Below, in pieces: positions 7,172-13,800 of a DNA stretch of 14,110 bases. The stretch is from an uncultured bacterium (GTDB lineage Bacteria; Cloacimonadota; Cloacimonadia; Cloacimonadales; Cloacimonadaceae), in assembly GCA_937960795.1 (NCBI GenBank), contig CALGPA010000093.1, positions 1 through 14,110 of the forward strand. Reading direction: 5' to 3'. The position numbers and the translations under genes were made by a program. Below the pieces are notes generated by a model. It saw nothing but the letters and a program-made list of their open reading frames with translations, was not told the origin of the DNA and did no database searches. Every line of letters begins with the position of its first letter. The first letter of the stretch is position 1.

Positions 7172-8450
7172 ACTTTCTCAGATATTCGGTATCAGCAGCT
7201 TTGGAGAATCTCACGGACCTGCCATAGGTGTATTAATCGACAGCCCTTTGCCAAACATCCCCTTCCCCACATCAGCGCTTATGCAAGCCTTTGAGCGCAG
7301 AGCCATAAAGACATGCTATACCACCTCCCGTAATGATGAGCCATCTTTTGAAGTGCTCAGCGGGGTATTTGAAGGCAAAACGACCGGCATGCCGCTGTGC
7401 ATCATCGTTCGCAATTCAGACACCAGATCCATTGACTACGAAGCCTTTAGGGATGTCTTCCGTCCCGGTCATGCCGACTTCTCATGGTTCTCCAAGTTTG
7501 GCATCCATGACTTTCGCGGTGGGGGCAGATCATCGGGAAGAGAGACTCTTGCTCGCCTCATCGCCGCTGATCACGTCAAAGCCGTGCTGGGAGATATCCA
7601 GATACGGGTGATGACCAAGAGCATCGGCATGATGGAAGCCTCCCAAGAGAGCTATGATAGCCAAAATCCCTTCCACTGGCCTGATCCAAAGAGCTATGAC
7701 GAGCTTCTGAGATATATCCAGAGCACAAAAGACGCCCATGATTCTCTGGGCGGAGTTCTCAGAACTCGTGTTTCAAATCTCCCTGTCGGCCTGGGGGATC
7801 CCATCTATGAGAAGCTCTCTGCCAAGATCGCCAAGGCCATGTTTTCGATCGGAACTGTGCGCGGCATTCTCTTTGGTGATGGCATGCGCCTTGCCAAGGA
7901 TCCCGGCAGCAAAGTAAATGATGTTTTCCAAGACGCCAAGCCCATCACTAACTACCATGGCGGCATCTTAGGCGGAGTCTCCACAGGCGCAGACATAGAG
8001 TTTGAGCTCATCATCCGCCCCATATCATCGATCGGACACGTGCAAGAGACAGTGGACAAAGCCGGCAATCCCCGCAAGATCAAGATCTCAGGGCGCCACG
8101 ACTCCTGCCACATCCCCCGCCTTATCCCTGTGGTCGAAGCCATGCTAACTTTGTGCTTGGCAGATGCCATCCAATATCAGAAGCTCATCTCATCCGACAA
8201 GCCGGAGCTTGCTTCCTTTCGCGAGAGCCTTGACAAACTCGATGAAGATTTGCTCCTGCTTTTATGGAAGAGAAGGCAGATAGTATCCCAAGTTAAGCTT
8301 TTCAAAGAACAAAACAATCTCCCCCCCAAAGACATAGAGCGCGAGAAAGAGATCCTTCAAAGAGCCAAACTCATCGCCCAAGAGCTGGATCTCGAGCCTG
8401 AGCTCTGCGCGCGCATCCTCGAGCTCGCTTTGGAAATCTCTGCCAAATGA
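7158..8450 (+). CDS. aroC: Chorismate synthase fused to AroQ-type chorismate mutase
   Basis: A 430-residue bifunctional protein. Residues 1-~345 are chorismate synthase (EPSP to chorismate, needing reduced FMN), with SFGESHG (His19), RPGHAD (His105), RGGGRSSGRET at 120-130, NYHGGILGGVSTG and GRHD near the end. The loop usually reading RRRPG reads ERRAI at 46-50, a change in a normally strict region. Residues ~350-430 match AroQ-class chorismate mutase (chorismate to prephenate). Arg355, Arg372, Lys383, Asp392, Arg395 and Glu396 reproduce the spacing of E. coli Arg11, Arg28, Lys39, Asp48, Arg51 and Glu52 exactly, and Ser428 fits Ser84. The chain ends at 430, two residues before the Gln88 position. 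The ATG overlaps the isomerase gene by 14 bases and lacks a clear ribosome site, but it is needed to keep SFGESHG. Its stop overlaps the aroDE start. Confidence 0.93.
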   Translation: MPSNRLSQIFGISSFGESHGPAIGVLIDSPLPNIPFPTSALMQAFERRAIKTCYTTSRNDEPSFEVLSGVFEGKTTGMPLCIIVRNSDTRSIDYEAFRDVFRPGHADFSWFSKFGIHDFRGGGRSSGRETLARLIAADHVKAVLGDIQIRVMTKSIGMMEASQESYDSQNPFHWPDPKSYDELLRYIQSTKDAHDSLGGVLRTRVSNLPVGLGDPIYEKLSAKIAKAMFSIGTVRGILFGDGMRLAKDPGSKVNDVFQDAKPITNYHGGILGGVSTGADIEFELIIRPISSIGHVQETVDKAGNPRKIKISGRHDSCHIPRLIPVVEAMLTLCLADAIQYQKLISSDKPELASFRESLDKLDEDLLLLLWKRRQIVSQVKLFKEQNNLPPKDIEREKEILQRAKLIAQELDLEPELCARILELALEISAK

Positions 8451-9805
8451 AGATCCTGACCATGCCAAATGTGAGTTCCCAGCTCGCATCCGCCCACAAC
8501 GGAGATCTACAAGAGTATCGGCTCGATCTCTCGTCCGATTGGGATCCAGACAGCTTCAGACACTTCCCCGCTTCAGCCATCTTGACCGCCAGAGCCAGCG
8601 CACTCACACCTGATCTTATCACTCTCATGTGCCAAAGCAAGGCCTTCGTGGATCTCGATATCCAAGATTACCGCCGCTTTCCGAACATAGTTCCCCCCTC
8701 GCGCCTGATTCTCTCCATGCATCTTGCTTCCTTTGATGAAGATAGGATCTCAGACTTTCTCGCGCTCCAGATCAGCGCCCGATACTGCAAGATCGTCTTT
8801 CACTGCGAGCACTTCTCAGAGATTCTCAAGACCCACCGGATGATCCAAGACAGCAAAAGAGACAATGTGATCTTCAACGTTATGGGCAGATGGAGCATCC
8901 TGCAAAGGGCTCTGTGTGAAGACTTTGGCTCGATAGGCTACTACGCTGCCCATAGCGAGATCCTTGTCGAAGGCCAAGCTGCCGATAGCGATATCTCCCC
9001 CATCCGCCTTCGACCCAGAGATCGCCACACAAAGCTTTTTGCCATCGTGGGAGATAGCAAAGTCAATAGCAGCCTGAGCCTAAAGCGCTACAATATATAC
9101 TTCAAAGCATCCGACACTAATGCCATCTTTCTGCCCATTCCTGCCCAAGATGTAGATGAGCTGCTGCTTGCCCTGCGCTTCCTACATCAAAGCTTCAGCC
9201 CCGGGGGCTTGGTCATCACCAGTCCTTTCAAAAAGATCTTGGCAGAATACTTTAACAGCGAGCTTAGCGCGATCAATAGCGTCAGATTCGATCACGGCTC
9301 ACTGCCTGATAACCACTACCACTCTGATCTGGAGCTTTATGTCGCATGCGCAAATACTGATCTTGATGCCCTTGATCAATCCATGAAGGGCTTGAGCATA
9401 GGCACGCACGATACGATCGCCATCTATGGCTCCGGTGCTTGCGCTGAGATCTTTGCCCGCCACCTTATCGCAAAAGGCTATACACAGTTGTGGATCTTTG
9501 CCAGAAACCCCCGGAAATCATACCTGCTGAACCTAAAGCTAAAGCTCGATCCATTCCCCAAGCGTGATAGATATAAGCTCTTGATCAATGCCAGCTTCAC
9601 AGGGCAAAATGGACACTACTTTCATGAATGTCATTTCCCCTTTGAGTCTTTGATAGATCTCCCCTATAATGCCGATGGCTGGCCCTGCTCGCAGTGTATG
9701 CGCGCGATCTCAGACGGCATTCCCTTTGTGGATGGACAACTGTTTTGGCTATATCAGTTTGTGGCTCAGCGACGATTTCTCACTTCCCAAAGCTCAGATT
9801 GCTGA
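8447..9805 (+). CDS. aroDE: Bifunctional type I 3-dehydroquinate dehydratase/shikimate dehydrogenase, diverged
   Basis: A 452-residue fusion for two consecutive shikimate steps: dehydroquinate to 3-dehydroshikimate, then NADPH reduction to shikimate. Residues ~1-195 resemble type I dehydratase (AroD): EYRLD (Glu23, Arg25), TAR (Arg49), the catalytic pair His92 (LILSMH) and Schiff-base Lys115 (CKIVFH), then MGRWSILQRALCEDFGS. Residues ~200-450 resemble AroE: AIVGDSKVNSSLSL for the substrate Ser pair, ITSPFKK with Lys262 as the likely catalytic lysine, a dinucleotide loop YGSGACAEIFA, LLINASFTGQNG, and DGIPFVDGQLFWLYQF at the C-terminus. Several usually strict positions differ: HSLSP becomes SSLSL, and the GxNTD motif becomes YHSD (Asp294 kept). 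AroD and AroE domains are also fused in plants. The start overlaps the aroC stop (ATGA), and it is the last gene of the operon. Both activities are likely, but this is a fast-evolving version. Confidence 0.85.
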   Translation: MKILTMPNVSSQLASAHNGDLQEYRLDLSSDWDPDSFRHFPASAILTARASALTPDLITLMCQSKAFVDLDIQDYRRFPNIVPPSRLILSMHLASFDEDRISDFLALQISARYCKIVFHCEHFSEILKTHRMIQDSKRDNVIFNVMGRWSILQRALCEDFGSIGYYAAHSEILVEGQAADSDISPIRLRPRDRHTKLFAIVGDSKVNSSLSLKRYNIYFKASDTNAIFLPIPAQDVDELLLALRFLHQSFSPGGLVITSPFKKILAEYFNSELSAINSVRFDHGSLPDNHYHSDLELYVACANTDLDALDQSMKGLSIGTHDTIAIYGSGACAEIFARHLIAKGYTQLWIFARNPRKSYLLNLKLKLDPFPKRDRYKLLINASFTGQNGHYFHECHFPFESLIDLPYNADGWPCSQCMRAISDGIPFVDGQLFWLYQFVAQRRFLTSQSSDC

Positions 9806-9846
9806 CTTTTTTCCACAAGTTCCCGCTTCAGAAAGCACTGTTAAAT

Positions 9847-9866
9847 AGCCCTTTAGCAGGGCTTTT
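9847..9866 (+). terminator. Rho-independent terminator after the aro operon
   Basis: A 6-bp GC-rich stem (AGCCCT 9847-9852, AGGGCT 9858-9863) with a 5-base loop ends in TTTT, 42 bases after the aroDE stop. The T tract is short, so termination may be partial. Confidence 0.7.
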
Positions 9867-9935
9867 CACCCCCCTCTCACCGCTCGCTCACCGCTCAAGC
9901 GTGCAAGGGATGAGAAGATAATGACTTACGCGCAT

Positions 9936-10019
9936 GGGATTTTCACTACTTTGCCATAGCGATTTTTCCGGATTTCATGCTCGCAAGATGCGCGCACAAA
10001 ACATTTGACAAAGTAGCCC
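9936..10019. repeat. Imperfect inverted repeat upstream of sppA
   Basis: CTACTTTG at 9946-9953 is the reverse complement of CAAAGTAG at 10009-10016. Just outside each arm, GGG at 9936-9938 faces CCC at 10017-10019 after a 7-base bulge on the left side, and a further GCG/CGC match follows. The central ~55 bases contain a smaller GCGA/TCGC pairing. The element occupies most of the 274-base gap between aroDE and sppA, a gap with no convincing gene. It could be a structured RNA, a regulator site or a decayed small repeat; it could also be chance. Confidence 0.3.
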
Positions 10020-10044
10020 ACGCACCAATTGTTGTCCAATCAGT

Positions 10045-10050
10045 TAGAAT
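10045..10050 (+). promoter_or_regulatory. Candidate -10 box for sppA
   Basis: TAGAAT (5/6 match to TATAAT) lies 30 bases before the ATG at 10080. No -35 match lies at the right distance. A strong ribosome site, AAAGGAG at 10068-10074, follows five bases before the ATG. Confidence 0.3.
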
Positions 10051-10079
10051 AAATATGACCCGCTAATAAAGGAGACCCC

Positions 10080-12521
10080 ATGAGACGATTCCATTTCCTT
10101 ATTTTGATCTCTGCCGTGTTTTTGGCAGCTTCTTCCCTATACGCCCAGCTTGATTACAAGCAGTTGGGATGGCAAGAATTTCCCATCGCCGCCATCGACA
10201 ATCTCTTCATCCCATATTCCAATCCTTCCCTTTTGGCGACAGGTAATGCCGATGGATTTGGCATTGTCCACATGATGGATCAAGAGCAGTTTGTAAAACG
10301 CTATTGGCTGATGCTCAATTCAGGCGGCAGCGGCTATGCCTTTGAGAGAGATCATGGCACAAACTACCATATGTTTTCCATGGGAACCGAGCTGTTCCCG
10401 GCAAACATTCTGCCCAATCTTTATGCGGGCACAAACTACCGTTTCAGCGAAGGCAATTTTGATAGCGGTGTCTTCAGATCCGCCCTCAGCTATCGTCCCA
10501 CAAACTACGCTTCTCTGGCTTTTACCTGGGACAACCCCATGAACGACAAGCCCTTCTACCGCTTTGGCGCAGCGTTGCGTCCATTTGCCTTCAGTCCAAA
10601 CATCAAAGATCACCGCCTTGAGCTGACTGTGGATATGAACTACTCCAAGGTCTTTGGTGGCGATTATGAGATCAAGGATCCCATCTTCGGCATCGGCACC
10701 CAGATCTTTGACGGACTCAAGCTCTCGGGGACTTACAATCTCGAAGAAGAGACCGCCTTTCTCTGCTTTAGTCTCAGCCAAAAGAAAGCCGAGATCGGCA
10801 GCATGGCAAGAGTCACCGATGGCGACAACTATGGCTATGCCTATGCCCATCTCACGAACCAAGCCTTCCGTCCCTTCATGGGGCTGACAAGGCCGACCTG
10901 GTATCAGATGCGTGCAGATTCCAAGCTGGTCTCATATCGTAGTCACACTCACCAAATCGGACCCATCAAGCTCTTTGACAAAAACACCAGAAGCATCGAA
11001 GATGTAGTCAAAGAACTGGAAAAAGCTGCAGCCGATCCGTCCATTGAAGGCGTCCTTTTGATCAATCCGTCCTTTGCTGCCAGCATGCCCATCAGAGAAG
11101 AGCTCATTTCTGCCTTTGACGCATTCCGTGATGGCGGCAAACAAGTCAGCATCTATTTTGACAATATCTCCAATGCCGGCTACGTCCTTGCAGCGGCAAT
11201 AGCGGACAAGATCTATCTCAATCCCATGGGCACCATAGATCTAAGGGGAGTATCGCTCACCAGTCCCTATCTCAAAGAACTTTTGGATAGCCTGGGCATC
11301 GAAGTGCTAAACTTCAAGAGTCACCAATACAAAAATGCCGGCAATATGTTCAGCGAAACAGAGATGACCCCCGCCGAACGCGAGGTCTATGAATCGCTGC
11401 TTAATAGCTTATTTGATAATTTAGTAAGCCTGGTCGAAAGAAGATCCGAAAAGATCCAAATGCCCGTGCGTGAAGCCATCCTTGATGGACCGTATTTCTC
11501 CGCACAACATGCATTTGATGTCGGCTTGGTCGATGAGATCATCTACCAAGATCAGCTCAATGACAAGCTCAAAGAAGACTTCAGCTACACTGCGAAGACC
11601 CGCAATCTCGAAGACTATCGCAGCTACGACTGGGCGAAGCCCAAAGAGCAGCACATCGCCGTGATCTATGCCTCAGGCAATATCGTCATGGGCAAAGGCA
11701 GCCCCGGGCAGAAGATCGCCCACCAAACCACGGTCGACCTCATCCGCAAAGCACGTAAAGACAAAAACAACAAAGGCATCATCCTGCGCGTTGATAGCGG
11801 TGGCGGCAGCGCTCAAGCCAGCGACATCATCCTGCGAGAATTGGAGCTTGCCAAGACGGAAAACAATCTCCCCGTCGTCGTATCCATGAGCTCCGTTGCT
11901 GCCAGCGGGGGATACTATATCTCAGCAAATGCAGATCGCATCATCGCCCAGCCCACCACCATCACCGGCTCCATCGGAGTCATAGGCATGGCGTTTAATG
12001 CCACTGAGCTCATGCAAAAGATCAAGGTAAATTGGAGCACTGTCAAGATCGGCGAGAGAAGCGATATGTTCTCCCTGTTTCGTCCTTGGACAGACGACGA
12101 GAAGAGCCGCTTGACCGGCTATATCGAAATGACCTACAATGATTTTGTCGAGATCGTGGCAAGGGGTCGCAAAGATCTCTCCGTCGCAGATGTCCACGAG
12201 ATCGCCCAAGGCAGAATATGGACTGGAGATCAAGCTTTGGCAAATGGACTGATCGACGACCTGGGCGGAATGAAGACAGCTGTGGCTCACATGCGCGAGC
12301 TCACCGGCATCACAGGCGCGATCAAGCTCGTCGACGCCACCACCAAAGAAGGTGGGATCTCAATCGAGATCGAAAACAAATCCTTTCTGCCCTTCATGAA
12401 GCTCGAAGCGCTCGAAGCGCTGAACCAAGAATATATCCAAGTCTATGAGTTTTGGAAGGATTTTGGGGATGAGAAAGCGCTCATGCTCAGCCCTGTCATG
12501 ATGCAAGACATGCTCTATTAA
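10080..12521 (+). CDS. sppA: Signal peptide peptidase SppA (S49) with N-terminal outer-membrane-barrel-like domain
   Basis: An 813-residue exported protein. A signal peptide occupies residues 1-22 (MRRF, hydrophobic core, then SLYA before QLDY). Residues ~23-280 are rich in alternating polar/aromatic strands and Gly/Asn/Tyr/Phe, start with SNPSLLATGNADG, and resemble PorV/FadL-type outer-membrane barrels. Residues ~290-800 are a tandem S49 protease of the long SppA type: the first copy carries the catalytic lysine (Lys418 in SHQYKNAG), and the second the nucleophile Ser609 in SSVAASGGYY. The 191-residue gap between them is close to the 200 of E. coli (Lys209, Ser409). GSIGVIG follows the serine as usual. 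The loop usually reading VDSPGGS reads VDSGGGS. SppA enzymes degrade cleaved signal peptides or membrane-bound fragments; a barrel would place this one at the outer membrane, which is inference. It is a single-gene unit with its own ribosome site and terminator. Confidence 0.9.
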   Translation: MRRFHFLILISAVFLAASSLYAQLDYKQLGWQEFPIAAIDNLFIPYSNPSLLATGNADGFGIVHMMDQEQFVKRYWLMLNSGGSGYAFERDHGTNYHMFSMGTELFPANILPNLYAGTNYRFSEGNFDSGVFRSALSYRPTNYASLAFTWDNPMNDKPFYRFGAALRPFAFSPNIKDHRLELTVDMNYSKVFGGDYEIKDPIFGIGTQIFDGLKLSGTYNLEEETAFLCFSLSQKKAEIGSMARVTDGDNYGYAYAHLTNQAFRPFMGLTRPTWYQMRADSKLVSYRSHTHQIGPIKLFDKNTRSIEDVVKELEKAAADPSIEGVLLINPSFAASMPIREELISAFDAFRDGGKQVSIYFDNISNAGYVLAAAIADKIYLNPMGTIDLRGVSLTSPYLKELLDSLGIEVLNFKSHQYKNAGNMFSETEMTPAEREVYESLLNSLFDNLVSLVERRSEKIQMPVREAILDGPYFSAQHAFDVGLVDEIIYQDQLNDKLKEDFSYTAKTRNLEDYRSYDWAKPKEQHIAVIYASGNIVMGKGSPGQKIAHQTTVDLIRKARKDKNNKGIILRVDSGGGSAQASDIILRELELAKTENNLPVVVSMSSVAASGGYYISANADRIIAQPTTITGSIGVIGMAFNATELMQKIKVNWSTVKIGERSDMFSLFRPWTDDEKSRLTGYIEMTYNDFVEIVARGRKDLSVADVHEIAQGRIWTGDQALANGLIDDLGGMKTAVAHMRELTGITGAIKLVDATTKEGGISIEIENKSFLPFMKLEALEALNQEYIQVYEFWKDFGDEKALMLSPVMMQDMLY

Positions 12522-12542
12522 ACTATACAAAGCACAGAATAT

Positions 12543-12576
12543 GGGTGGAAGCTTCGGCATCCACCCCCTTTTTTTT
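12543..12576 (+). terminator. Strong Rho-independent terminator after sppA
   Basis: The stem GGGTGGA (12543-12549)/TCCACCC (12560-12566) continues past an A-A mismatch into GC-TTCG-GC, a UUCG tetraloop cap. It is followed by CC and eight T residues at 12569-12576. It starts 22 bases after the sppA stop. Confidence 0.92.
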
Positions 12577-12620
12577 GTCCCGATTCTTTAGCGTCAAGCT
12601 AAATGCCGACTCCACAGTCT

Positions 12621-12635
12621 CAAACAAATAGTTTG
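12621..12635. promoter_or_regulatory. Small dyad overlapping the pdh -35 box
   Basis: CAAAC (12621-12625) and GTTTG (12631-12635) form a perfect inverted repeat around AAATA. It overlaps the first bases of the candidate -35. A regulator binding here could block or aid the promoter; no regulator is identified. Confidence 0.3.
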
Positions 12636-12660
12636 CCTGATACCCCAAATCACCTATAAT
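12633..12660 (+). promoter_or_regulatory. Candidate sigma-70-type promoter of the pdh operon
   Basis: TTGCCT (12633-12638, 4/6 match) and a perfect TATAAT (12655-12660) are separated by 16 bp. Transcription would start near 12667, giving a leader of about 35 bases before the ATG at 12703. The ribosome site AGGTGG lies at 12691-12696. Confidence 0.6.
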
Positions 12661-12662
12661 GT

Positions 12663-12691
12663 TTGTAGGACATAATAAATTGTTACTACAA
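12663..12691. promoter_or_regulatory. Dyad at the predicted pdh transcription start, possible operator
   Basis: TTGTAG (12663-12668) and CTACAA (12686-12691) form perfect outer arms. ACA (12670-12672) and TGT (12681-12683) form inner arms around an AT-rich centre. The dyad begins three bases after the -10 box and ends at the ribosome site, so it could be a repressor operator or a leader hairpin touching the start of the ribosome site. Confidence 0.4.
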
Positions 12692-12702
12692 GGTGGTATA
12701 AG

Positions 12703-13800
12703 ATGCTAAATAAGAAAACACTAGATAAATATCATCCTCGCCATGATGCTGCCTATCAGCTCATAGACGATGAAGGCAAGCCCAAAGGCAAGACATGGAA
12801 AGCTTCCATGAACGATGAGCAGATTGTTAAGGCATACCACGATCTGCTTTTTGAACGCACGGCAGATCTCATGGCAGTGAGCTATCAACGCCAGGGAAGA
12901 ATGTATACCTATCCCCCAAACATCGGGCAAGAAGCCATCCACATCGCCAGTGGCTTGGTGATACGAGAGCAAGATTGGTTGGTGCCCGCCTTTCGTGAAT
13001 TGGGCGCTTGGCTTGCCAAGGGAGTGAGCCTAAGAGAGATCTTCCTATATTTTAAGGGCAATGAAGACGGCTCTCGCTTTGAAAAGGCAAACAGAGTGCT
13101 CCCCGTTTCCGTGCCGATTGCATCCCAATTGGTGCATGCATCAGGGCTGGGCTATGCGATCAACTATCACAAAGAAAAGGACACCGCTGTCTTCGCCTAT
13201 GTAGGTGATGGTGGCACATCCGAAGGCGACTTTCATGAAGCGCTAAACTTTGCCGCTGTGTGGAATGCGCCCGTGGTCTTCATAGTGCAAAACAACCAGT
13301 TTGCCATCTCAGTTCCGCTGAAAATGCAGACCAAATCCATCAATCTCGCCATCAAGGGAGAAGCCTATGGCATCCCATCCCTTCTGGTGGATGGCAACGA
13401 TATCTTCGCTATGCACGAAGCTCTATCCTATGCCCGCCAGCAAGCGGTCGAAGGTCATGGTCCCTTCCTCATCGAAGCCAGAACCTATCGCGTGGGAGCC
13501 CACACCACATCCGATGATCCCAGCAAATATCGCAGCAAGGAAGAAGAAGAGCTGTGGGCGAAGAAAGACCCACTAAAACGCCTTAAGGGCTACATCGCCC
13601 ATGCTCAGCTTGATCCCCTAAAAGATGAAGAAGAGCTGATTGCGGGCTATAAAAGGCAGATCGACAGCGAGTTTGAGGCAGCGGAAAATCATCCTGAATA
13701 CAAAGTCGAAGACGTCTTCTCATATATGTATCATGAAATGCCCGACGAGCTCAAACGTCAGAAGAATAACTATGAGAACTACCTGCGAGGTGCAAAATGA
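12703..13800 (+). CDS. pdhA: 2-oxoacid (probably pyruvate) dehydrogenase E1 component, alpha subunit
   Basis: A 365-residue thiamine-diphosphate enzyme subunit; the alpha2-beta2 E1 decarboxylates a 2-oxoacid and passes the acyl group to the lipoyl E2. The ThDP/Mg motif runs from GDGGTSEGD (Gly168) to QNNQ (Asn197-Asn198). YQRQGRMYTYPPNIGQEA and DWLVPAFRELGAW near residues 65-105, and the active-site loop YRVGAHTTSDDPSKYR, match the short-chain E1-alpha family of Gram-positive PDH and branched-chain enzymes. Length is typical. Pyruvate is the likeliest substrate, but the loop is also compatible with a branched-chain 2-oxoacid dehydrogenase, and the E2 gene that might settle this is outside the window. 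AGGTGG precedes the ATG by six bases. The stop overlaps the E1-beta start (ATGA). Confidence 0.88.
   Translation: MLNKKTLDKYHPRHDAAYQLIDDEGKPKGKTWKASMNDEQIVKAYHDLLFERTADLMAVSYQRQGRMYTYPPNIGQEAIHIASGLVIREQDWLVPAFRELGAWLAKGVSLREIFLYFKGNEDGSRFEKANRVLPVSVPIASQLVHASGLGYAINYHKEKDTAVFAYVGDGGTSEGDFHEALNFAAVWNAPVVFIVQNNQFAISVPLKMQTKSINLAIKGEAYGIPSLLVDGNDIFAMHEALSYARQQAVEGHGPFLIEARTYRVGAHTTSDDPSKYRSKEEEELWAKKDPLKRLKGYIAHAQLDPLKDEEELIAGYKRQIDSEFEAAENHPEYKVEDVFSYMYHEMPDELKRQKNNYENYLRGAK

Noticed and set aside
9876..9896. Direct repeat CTCACCGCTC twice with an 11-base period
   Set aside because: Only two short copies in non-coding sequence just after a terminator; too little to call an iteron or repeat array.
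9921..9959. Twelve-codon reading frame from ATG in the aroDE-sppA gap
   Set aside because: It has no ribosome site and no similarity I can recognise; a frame this short is expected by chance.
10005..10010. Perfect TTGACA upstream of sppA as a -35 box
   Set aside because: At 16-18 bp spacing the would-be -10 sequences are AATTGT, ATTGTT or TTGTTG, which do not resemble TATAAT; the TAGAAT at 10045 is 34 bases away.
10320..10862. Minus-strand frame of 180 codons inside sppA
   Set aside because: It falls inside the barrel-like coding region of sppA, with no domain and no independent signals.
12402..12419. Tandem CTCGAAGCG repeat near the sppA 3' end
   Set aside because: It encodes Leu-Glu-Ala twice inside a coding helix; two 9-base copies are unremarkable.
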